This document shows, piece by piece, positions 57,592 to 64,000 of a stretch of 64,000 bases of DNA. The stretch's first letter is position 1; each line of letters opens with the position of its first letter. The stretch comes from Paenalcaligenes faecalis (GTDB lineage: Bacteria > Pseudomonadota > Gammaproteobacteria > Burkholderiales > Burkholderiaceae_B), in assembly GCF_027557445.1 (NCBI RefSeq), contig NZ_CP106841.1, positions 1,846,001-1,910,000 of the forward strand, given 5' to 3'. Below the pieces are notes generated by a model that did no database searches, was not told the origin of the DNA, and worked only from the letters and a program-made list of their open reading frames with translations. Both the position numbers and the translations under genes were made by a program.

Positions 57592-58209
57592 ATGGATTGT
57601 TTACCCCATGGCAACTCTCACCCAAAGCCACGCTTTGCGGTGCTGACCGAAGCCTTAGATCACATCAGCCATCGTCTCGCTCGCGCGGAGTTATTCGCAG
57701 CGGGCTCTTTTATGGCTTTTATTTTTTTGTTATTGCTAATCAATATCATTACGCGTCTTAATAGCAATTCCCTTTACTGGATTGATGAGGCGGCTGTAAC
57801 GAGCATGGTTTGGATGGCTCTCTTATCGGCCTCTGCCGGTATGCATTATCGATCGGCTATTGCTATCACCTTACTCAAAGATAAGCTTAGCCAACACAAT
57901 CAACACCGACTACAGCTAGCGGTGGATCTCGTATTAATCAGTTTTTTCAGTTTCTTTCTGTATTTACTCTTTGTGATTTTTGACCCTTACGGCTTAATCA
58001 TTACGTATGGGGTTGATCTGAATGCGTTTTCTAGCACTGAGTTTAATTTCTTATACGAAGAACCCACGATGACACTGGGGATTAAAAAATATTGGACATG
58101 GCTGATTTTGCCTATTTTTTGCATAGGCTCACTCATTCATTGCGTTGCAAATGTACTAAAGAGCATACAGTCGCTGCTTCTCAAAGGAGGCCGACATGGT
58201 AGCTGCTAG
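57592..58209 (+). CDS. TRAP transporter small permease subunit (DctQ type)
   Basis: The 205-residue protein has four hydrophobic helices (ELFAAGSFMAFIFLLLLINI; VTSMVWMALLSASAGMHYRS; LVLISFFSFFLYLLFVIF; WTWLILPIFCIGSLIHCVAN) and the DctQ-like WIDEAAVTSMVWMAL. It pairs with the large subunit, whose start overlaps it by 14 bp. Confidence 0.9.
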   Translation: MDCLPHGNSHPKPRFAVLTEALDHISHRLARAELFAAGSFMAFIFLLLLINIITRLNSNSLYWIDEAAVTSMVWMALLSASAGMHYRSAIAITLLKDKLSQHNQHRLQLAVDLVLISFFSFFLYLLFVIFDPYGLIITYGVDLNAFSSTEFNFLYEEPTMTLGIKKYWTWLILPIFCIGSLIHCVANVLKSIQSLLLKGGRHGSC

Positions 58210-59458
58210 TTTTTTTGTTTTGCTTTTGTTAAGTGTGCCTATCGCCTTTGTTTTAGCCATTACAGCACTGGTCTATATCTATGCCTCCGAACATACGGTT
58301 TTACTTAGCTCCTACCCGCTGCAGTTTTTTGGTGGATTAGAGAACTATGGCTTATTAGCTCTACCTTTGTTTATCTTGCTGGGCGAATGCATGCACGAAG
58401 GCGGAATTGCTAGGCGACTTATGGCCGCTGCCGCCGCACTCATCGGCTCAGTCAAAGGCGGTCTAGCCTACATCAATCTGTTAGCGAATATGATGATGGC
58501 ATCCATCCTAGGATCTACAGTGGCTCAGGTCACCATCATGACGCGTATTGCCGTGCCCGAAATGGAAAAAGCCGGCTATCCAAAAGATGTCTCTATCACG
58601 ATCACAGCATTGGGAGGCTTACTAGCTCCCATTATTCCACCTTCTATGCTGTTTATTATTTATGGTGTTATCGCGCAGATCTCAATTGGCGATCTATTTT
58701 TGGCAGGGATTATCCCCGGCCTCTTACTAAGCCTCGCTTTTCTTGCCATTATTGGCTGGTTGGCTCGTAAAAACAATTATCCCTACACACAACGTCAAAC
58801 CTCGCATCAACGCCTGCATGCTCTACTGCATAGTTTGCCATCCGTAATGATACCCATTATCATTATCGGTTGTATTCTCGGAGGTATTGCAACGCCTACA
58901 GAGGCGGCGGTGATTGCCTGCTTGGCATCCATTTTGATTGGTAAGTTTATCTATAAAGAATTAAGTTTTTCTTTTATTGGTCCCGCCTTGGTTCGAGCCG
59001 CTCAAAACTGCGCAATTGTCCTGCTACTTATCGCCGCGTCTCAGGTATTTGGATGGGTTATTACCTTTGAAAACCTACCTATGCTTTTTTCAGATTGGGT
59101 TCAGCAGGTCGCACAAAGCCCCACTACCTTTTTATTCTTGATTGTGGTGGCCCTGCTGTTAATCGGTATGGTGATGGACCCAATCCCTGTCATTATTTTA
59201 GTCGTCCCTGTACTGCTGCCCGTTGCCACCAATATCTATCACATTGATCCCTTTCATTTTGGTGTGGTGCTGTGCTTGAGCTTAGTTCTTGGACTGTTAA
59301 CGCCACCCATTGGATCCGCTTTATTCGTGGCCTCCTCACTGTCAGGAGTCAAAGCGGAGCGTATCGCCGTGCTTTCTATCCCTTATTTATTAGCGGCCAT
59401 TGCTGTCATCGCACTCATTGTGCTCTTTCCAGCCCTAACCCTATTTTTTATTCATTAA
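58196..59458 (+). CDS. TRAP transporter large permease subunit (DctM type)
   Basis: The 420-residue protein has about 12 membrane helices and the DctM signatures LLGECMHEGGIARRLMAAAA, GLLAPIIPPSMLFIIYGVIA and PTEAAVIACLASILIG. It forms the sodium- or proton-coupled channel of the TRAP system, accepting substrate from the exported binding protein encoded two genes on. Confidence 0.95.
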   Translation: MVAASFFVLLLLSVPIAFVLAITALVYIYASEHTVLLSSYPLQFFGGLENYGLLALPLFILLGECMHEGGIARRLMAAAAALIGSVKGGLAYINLLANMMMASILGSTVAQVTIMTRIAVPEMEKAGYPKDVSITITALGGLLAPIIPPSMLFIIYGVIAQISIGDLFLAGIIPGLLLSLAFLAIIGWLARKNNYPYTQRQTSHQRLHALLHSLPSVMIPIIIIGCILGGIATPTEAAVIACLASILIGKFIYKELSFSFIGPALVRAAQNCAIVLLLIAASQVFGWVITFENLPMLFSDWVQQVAQSPTTFLFLIVVALLLIGMVMDPIPVIILVVPVLLPVATNIYHIDPFHFGVVLCLSLVLGLLTPPIGSALFVASSLSGVKAERIAVLSIPYLLAAIAVIALIVLFPALTLFFIH

Positions 59459-59472
59459 GGACATCGTTGATT

Positions 59473-60396
59473 ATGATCACTCCTGCGTTTCAGCACATTG
59501 CCATTGTTGGTGGTGGAGTCATAGGAAATGGCTGGGCAGCCTATTTTGCCCTACGTGGATTGCGCGTCACTATTTATGATATCAATCCAGAAAATGAGCA
59601 ACAGTTAGCCCAGATTTACGCTCAGGCGGAGCTCTTTATGCAACAAGCCGATCAAATCAAGCAAGGGGGCCATATTCGTTTTTGCCCTACCTTAGCAGAA
59701 TGCCTACATGACGCCGAGTTAGTGATCGAAGCCTTACCCGAACAGCTAGAGCTAAAACAGCAGCAACTGACTCTAATCGAATCACTGATCCAGCCCGAAA
59801 TACCTATTTACTCCAGCTCTTCCGGTATTAGCCCCTCGTTACTGCAGGCTAAGGCAATTCATCCAGAACGTATTCTTGTCGCCCACCCCTGCAACCCACC
59901 GTACTTAATGCCTATGGTCGAACTGGTAGGCACGCCTATCACCGCAGAGTGTCATCTCACTCAGGCAGAGCAATTCTTTCAAGCAGTTGGTAAAAAAACG
60001 CTACGTTTGAATAAAGAGATCACAGGTCATGTGATTAACCGCTTACAAGCTGCCTTATGGCGCGAAGCCGTTTACCTTAGCACCAACGGTTATGCCAGCG
60101 TCACCGATGTAGAACGAGCCGTTACCGAGGGCCTAGGGGCCCGCTGGGCTGTTTGTGGGCCTACGATGATCTTTCACCTATCTGGTGGCGAAGAAGGTCT
60201 TACCGGCTTTATGAAACGCCTTGCTCCTGCTGTTGATAGTTGGTGGGATAGCCTCGGCACACCGCAACTTGATGAAAAAACTCAACACGAGCTAATTCAA
60301 CAGTTCTCCGCCATGATTGGCCACAAAAATACAGCTAGCTTAGTGGCAGAACGCGATACAAAAATGCGCGATTTATTGCGTCTACAAGAGCAATAA
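59473..60396 (+). CDS. 3-hydroxyacyl/L-carnitine dehydrogenase-like NAD enzyme
   Basis: From the ATG at 59473 (307 residues) the protein has a Rossmann start (FQHIAIVGGGVIGNGWAAYF), YSSSSGISPSLLQAKAIHPE and the HPxNPPxLxPxVELVG loop (VAHPCNPPYLMPMVELVG). This fits the lambda-crystallin/carnitine 3-dehydrogenase group of 3-hydroxyacyl-CoA dehydrogenases. Being inside a TRAP operon, it probably oxidises the imported hydroxy acid. An open frame back to 59272 overlaps dctM and is not used. Confidence 0.88.
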   Translation: MITPAFQHIAIVGGGVIGNGWAAYFALRGLRVTIYDINPENEQQLAQIYAQAELFMQQADQIKQGGHIRFCPTLAECLHDAELVIEALPEQLELKQQQLTLIESLIQPEIPIYSSSSGISPSLLQAKAIHPERILVAHPCNPPYLMPMVELVGTPITAECHLTQAEQFFQAVGKKTLRLNKEITGHVINRLQAALWREAVYLSTNGYASVTDVERAVTEGLGARWAVCGPTMIFHLSGGEEGLTGFMKRLAPAVDSWWDSLGTPQLDEKTQHELIQQFSAMIGHKNTASLVAERDTKMRDLLRLQEQ

Positions 60397-60434
60397 CCAC
60401 CCTCAACCTATCCATTACAAGCAAAAGGACTTGC

Positions 60435-61418
60435 ATGCGTAAACTATTTCTCTCTTTATTTGGTGGATTATGCCTTAGCACAGGCTTATTAGGCCAATCG
60501 GTTCAGGCTGCTGATATACGTTTAGGCTTAATTACCCCACCCTCTCACCAATGGTCGATTTCTGCCAATAATCTAGCCAAAGAAATCAAAGAAAAAACCA
60601 ATGGCGACATCAATGTTCTTGTTTTCCCTTCGGGACAACTAGGCAACGAAGCCCAGATGTTGCAACAACTACAAAGTGGTGCGTTAGATATAGCGTTTTT
60701 AGTGGCAGGTGAAATTGCAAATCGGCGTCCAAGCTATGCGGCACTATTTGCGCCATATTTAGTTAATACTCCCCAAGAGGTCAGCCAACTGCTACAAGGC
60801 GAAACCGCAACGACTATGCTGCAAGAACTCAATAGCTTGGGGCTTGTGGGATTGGGTTATGGTATGGCTGGTATGCGTCAAATTTTAATGCGCCAAGAGA
60901 TTGAGTCCGTAGATCAACTAAAAGGCAAAAAGATCCGCACGATTCCTATTGAGCCTGAACTCGATTTCTGGCGAAAAGTTGGATCGGCGCCGACCCCTAT
61001 GCCACTACCTGCCCTCTATGACGCCTTTGCAAATGGTCAAATTGATGGGATGCAAATTGACTTTGAGGGCGCTTGGAATGTGAAATACATTGATAATGCA
61101 AAAACCGTACTGCATTCATCACACATGATGCTACCGATGGTGGCCGTGGCCTCTGCGAAAAAATGGAATGCCTTGCCTGAAACTCAAAAAACACTACTTC
61201 AAACGACCATTTCAGCCCACTTAAATGAAATTATTTTGGCCTACGATAAAATCGACACAGACTACTTAGCACAAATTCAACGCACTGGTGTCAACATTAT
61301 TGAGGTCAATGAAGAGTTCTTTGGCGATAGTATCGAAAACTGGTATAAAGAGTGGCGTAAAAAATCACCCACCTTAACGGCGCTTGAGGCAGAAGCCAAC
61401 ATAATCAAATCCCACTAA
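60435..61418 (+). CDS. TRAP transporter substrate-binding protein (DctP type)
   Basis: The 327-residue protein has a signal peptide (MRKLFLSLFGGLCLSTGLLG, cleavage near VQA-AD). DctP motifs are TNGDINVLVFPSGQLGNEAQ, LQSGALDIAFL and VDQLKGKKIRTIPIEPE; the last includes the Arg that contacts carboxylates. It delivers a carboxylic acid to DctQM. Confidence 0.92.
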   Translation: MRKLFLSLFGGLCLSTGLLGQSVQAADIRLGLITPPSHQWSISANNLAKEIKEKTNGDINVLVFPSGQLGNEAQMLQQLQSGALDIAFLVAGEIANRRPSYAALFAPYLVNTPQEVSQLLQGETATTMLQELNSLGLVGLGYGMAGMRQILMRQEIESVDQLKGKKIRTIPIEPELDFWRKVGSAPTPMPLPALYDAFANGQIDGMQIDFEGAWNVKYIDNAKTVLHSSHMMLPMVAVASAKKWNALPETQKTLLQTTISAHLNEIILAYDKIDTDYLAQIQRTGVNIIEVNEEFFGDSIENWYKEWRKKSPTLTALEAEANIIKSH

Positions 61419-61489
61419 GCTAACACCATGTCGCTGGTGTTAGCGCAAAAAATCAGGTCGCTGAGCCAGCGCTGACATCAGCACTGGCT
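61419..61489. terminator. Two hairpins between convergent genes
   Basis: GCTAACACCA pairs with TGGTGTTAGC (61419-61444, perfect 10 bp). A second hairpin AGCCAG.GCTG / CAGC.CTGGCT follows at 61464-61489. Neither has a clear T run on the plus strand, so termination is plausible but not certain. Confidence 0.5.
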
Positions 61490-61501
61490 TGCTACCATCA
61501 C

Positions 61502-62224
61502 CTAGGGCGCTATGGTCGCCCCTTGCTGCCCACTACGGCGCAATGACTCAGCCACAAAACCATTCTTTTTCATCTCTGTCAAAAATCCCGATACGTATGC
61601 CAAAGCCATATCTCGCCCTTTAGGTAAGGCCATTGCCTGATGAATGGCAGTAAAGTAGCCATCTAACACACGATAGCCCGCATAGTTCTGTGCAAACTCA
61701 TCTAGTGTCTGGCGCACCCCCGCTACTGCATCCAAATGTTGCTCCATGAAACCATGAACAGCTGCCGCAGAAGTCGGTAATTTCACTAGTTCTGCCTGAG
61801 TAAGATGACGAGATAAAAAGAGGTCATAAGCAGCGCCCTGCCCCACAGCAATTTTGATCCCTTTACGATCTAGCTCATCCACTTGCATCCAGTCGGAATT
61901 ATTTCTCACCATATATGTCCCCTCAATCAGCACATAAGCCTCTGTGAAATCAATTTTTTCACCACGCTTAGGATCAATAGCCATAAACGCAAGATCCCAC
62001 GCATTCTCCTCCACAGCGTCAGCCACTTTTGCCGCTGCATCATAACTAATAAAGCGTGGTACGACTCCTAAGCGACGCGCTAGCTCTCGGGCTAAATCTG
62101 CGGCAACCCCTAATGGGGCCCCATCCTTGCCACGCTGTGCTAATACCGTATTACCAAAATTAAGTGCCACTCGTAGCTCTCCCTGAGGGGCTAAACCAGT
62201 CATTACTGCCTGTACGTCTTGCAT
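61502..62224 (-). CDS. Solute-binding-like protein without signal peptide
   Basis: The protein resembles family 3 solute-binding proteins (LNFGNTVLAQRGKDGAPLGV; ENAWDLAFMAIDPKRGEKID; GIKIAVGQGAAYDLFL). From the ATG at 62224 (GGAGA 9 nt upstream) it has 240 residues and begins directly MQDVQAVMTGLAPQGELRVA, with no hydrophobic leader. The ATG at 62239 is less likely. It may be a cytoplasmic sensor-like or enzymatic relative, or rely on an unusual export route. Confidence 0.8.
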   Translation of the reverse strand: MQDVQAVMTGLAPQGELRVALNFGNTVLAQRGKDGAPLGVAADLARELARRLGVVPRFISYDAAAKVADAVEENAWDLAFMAIDPKRGEKIDFTEAYVLIEGTYMVRNNSDWMQVDELDRKGIKIAVGQGAAYDLFLSRHLTQAELVKLPTSAAAVHGFMEQHLDAVAGVRQTLDEFAQNYAGYRVLDGYFTAIHQAMALPKGRDMALAYVSGFLTEMKKNGFVAESLRRSGQQGATIAP

Positions 62225-62243
62225 GCCTTTTGTCTCCATAAAA

Positions 62244-62266
62244 AAAGCAGCCCAAAGGCTGCTTTA
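62244..62266 (-). terminator. Terminator of the pst operon
   Basis: On the minus strand AGCAGCC pairs with GGCTGCT around a 4-nt loop, followed by T7. The T run lies directly in front of the next gene's ribosome site. Confidence 0.85.
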
Positions 62267-62287
62267 ATAAGGGGGTTGAATTCGGAG

Positions 62288-63070
62288 TTAACCGAATCGC
62301 CCTGTAATATAGTCTTCGGTTTCTTTACGTGCTGGCTTAACGAAGATCTGATCTGTCTCGCCAAACTCCATGAGTTCGCCTAGATACATATAAGCCGTGT
62401 AATCAGAACAACGAGCAGCCTGCTGCATATTATGCGTCACGATCAATACAGTATAGTCATTTTTTAGCTCAGTAATGAGCTCTTCTACTTTAGCTGTAGA
62501 GATCGGGTCCAACGCCGAGGTAGGCTCATCCAGCAATAACACCTCTGGTTTAATCGCGACCCCACGAGCAATACATAAACGCTGTTGTTGACCACCAGAT
62601 AAACCATTACCACTTTGTTTGAGTTTATCTTTGACCTCATCCCACAAAGCGGCTTTGGTTAAGGCCCACTCTACGCGTTCATCCATCTCGCCTTTACTGA
62701 GTTTTTCAAATAAACGCACACCAAAAGCAATGTTGTCATAAATGCTCATGGGGAATGGTGTCGGTTTTTGGAAAACCATACCCACTTTGGCCCGAATCAA
62801 GGAGATGTCTAACTTAGATGTTAATAAGTTTTCACCATCTAATAGAATATCGCCCTCTGCACGCTGCCCTGGGTACAGCTCATACATGCGGTTAAAGGTA
62901 CGTAGCAAGGTGGATTTACCACAGCCTGAAGGCCCAATAAATGCCGTCACCTTGTTTTCTTTGATGCTCATGTTAACGTTTTTAATCGCATGAAAATCAC
63001 CATAATAAAAATTAAGGTTTTTCACTTCGATCTTATTACGTTCAATAGTAGGAGTGCTTTGCATAATCAT
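62288..63070 (-). CDS. pstB: Phosphate ABC transporter ATP-binding protein
   Basis: PstB powers high-affinity phosphate uptake. Walker [21 protein letters not shown], signature [14 protein letters not shown], Walker [15 protein letters not shown]. The start may be the second Met (MQSTP). It follows pstA after 24 bp. Confidence 0.96.
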   Translation of the reverse strand: MIMQSTPTIERNKIEVKNLNFYYGDFHAIKNVNMSIKENKVTAFIGPSGCGKSTLLRTFNRMYELYPGQRAEGDILLDGENLLTSKLDISLIRAKVGMVFQKPTPFPMSIYDNIAFGVRLFEKLSKGEMDERVEWALTKAALWDEVKDKLKQSGNGLSGGQQQRLCIARGVAIKPEVLLLDEPTSALDPISTAKVEELITELKNDYTVLIVTHNMQQAARCSDYTAYMYLGELMEFGETDQIFVKPARKETEDYITGRFG

Positions 63071-63094
63071 ATTTAGTAGAAAAAAGGCGGCAAA

Positions 63095-63961
63095 TTATTT
63101 ATTGCGAAATAGCGAACGAGCAACGATATTAATCGTTAGAACAAACATCGTAATCAATACAGCACCAGCCCAAGCTAAACGGTTCCAGTCCTCAAAAGGA
63201 CTTGCTGCATATTGGAAAATAACCACAGGCAGGTTAGCTAAAGGACCATTCATATTCAGTGACATGAACTGGTTATTTAGTGCGGTAAAGAGCAAAGGCG
63301 CGGTCTCTCCAGAAATACGTGCCACGGCTAGCAATACCCCAGTAATAATACCGGCACGAGCCGCACGGTAACTGATGTAGACCACAATACGCCACTGAGG
63401 GCAGCCTAACGCGGCGGCGGCTTCGCGCAAACTATTAGGCACTAATTGCAGCATGTTGTCCGTAGAACGAACCACCACAGGAATCACTAAAATAGCGAGA
63501 GCCAATGAGCCCGCCCAGCCAGAGTAATGCCCCACCTGAGCCACGTGTACAGCATAAATAAACAAGCCGATCACAATAGAAGGCGCAGATAACAAAACGT
63601 CATTTAAGAAACGGGTAGCAGGCGCTAACCAACCACGCTGACCAAACTCCGCTAAATAAGTGCCTGCTAAGATGCCAATAGGGGTTCCTATAATTGTCCC
63701 CATACCCGCCATCATAAAACTACCGAGAATCGCGTTTAACAAACCACCATCACCACCGGGTGGAGGTGTAGGCTGAGTTAACAATGTAAAGGATAACGCC
63801 GAGGCCCCCTTAACCAACAAGGTTAAGATAATCCAAAATAACCAAAACAAGCCGAATATCAACGCGATGACGGAAAGCGTCAACATAATGCGGTTAAATC
63901 GGTTTCGGCTACGAAATAAAGGGTTGTCCGCGTTTAAAACTGAAGAGTGTGAGTTTTGCAT
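63095..63961 (-). CDS. pstA: Phosphate ABC transporter permease PstA
   Basis: A 288-residue membrane protein with six hydrophobic helices; the ABC permease loop is REAAAALGCPQWRIVVYISY. The first helix is IALIFGLFWLFWIILTLLVK. It starts at 63961 (MQNSHSSVLNADNPLFRSRN), 11 bp after the upstream gene stop. Confidence 0.95.
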   Translation of the reverse strand: MQNSHSSVLNADNPLFRSRNRFNRIMLTLSVIALIFGLFWLFWIILTLLVKGASALSFTLLTQPTPPPGGDGGLLNAILGSFMMAGMGTIIGTPIGILAGTYLAEFGQRGWLAPATRFLNDVLLSAPSIVIGLFIYAVHVAQVGHYSGWAGSLALAILVIPVVVRSTDNMLQLVPNSLREAAAALGCPQWRIVVYISYRAARAGIITGVLLAVARISGETAPLLFTALNNQFMSLNMNGPLANLPVVIFQYAASPFEDWNRLAWAGAVLITMFVLTINIVARSLFRNK

Positions 63962-63972
63962 AGTTAAGCCGC

Positions 63973-64000
63973 TTATGATTTAGCACCTTCGTTCTTAGCC
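63973..64000 (-). CDS. pstC: Upstream pst gene, C-terminal tail only (probably pstC)
   Basis: Only the last codons (AKNEGAKS, stop at 63973-63975) are inside the window. The position just before pstA fits pstC. Identity rests on gene order. Confidence 0.55.

Noticed and set aside
59272-59472. N-terminal extension of the dehydrogenase
   Set aside because: It lies inside dctM in another frame and the Rossmann motif begins right after the ATG at 59473.

Overview
The window looks like a chromosomal segment from a lower-GC member of the Alcaligenaceae (Betaproteobacteria, Burkholderiales). The core gene order lysC, tilS, accA, AlkA-type glycosylase, cysS, TPR protein, peptidyl-prolyl isomerase, lpxH, together with the protein sequences, fits that family. 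The genus is not certain; Oligella- or Paenalcaligenes-like is a guess.

Layout. (1) 1-7.7 kb: a partner-switching signalling module (PP2C phosphatase with ATPase domain, STAS anti-anti-sigma protein, and an ATPase-GNAT fusion). It faces an operon of LuxE-like ligase, a LuxC reductase fused to a second ligase domain, and a PaaK-like ligase, which resembles fatty-acid/aldehyde chemistry without a luciferase. (2) 7.9-19.4 kb: an accessory island bounded by two 95-bp direct repeats (2 mismatches). It carries a Type III restriction-modification locus expanded with an AlbA_2/Schlafen-type protein, a DUF4391-like protein and an SNF2-type helicase, plus a decayed hipBA module. The left repeat copy starts inside the last codons of a broken tyrosine-integrase gene. 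(3) 19.4-28.7 kb: a P4-like satellite or integrative element at a tRNA-Ser(GCU) gene. It has a P4-type integrase, AlpA, Rha, an Ash/Icd-like segment and small regulators. The end far from the integrase carries two unannotated genes that look like defence candidates (a two-helix membrane protein and a protein with a HEPN-like R..N..KH patch) and about 2 kb of repeat-rich non-coding DNA. (4) 28.7-57.2 kb: ordinary core genes for amino acid, lipid, envelope, tRNA-modification and DNA-repair functions, with tRNA-His and tRNA-Arg. (5) 57.3-61.4 kb: tRNA-Pro and a TRAP transporter operon with a 3-hydroxyacyl-type dehydrogenase. (6) 61.5-64 kb: a solute-binding-like protein without signal peptide, and the pst phosphate transport genes running off the right edge.

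How they work together: most of the window is vertically inherited. Foreign DNA is concentrated at one hotspot to the left of tRNA-Ser, where at least two mobile elements have accumulated. Restriction, toxin-antitoxin and putative abortive-infection functions cluster there. No CRISPR array, rRNA operon or complete insertion sequence was seen.
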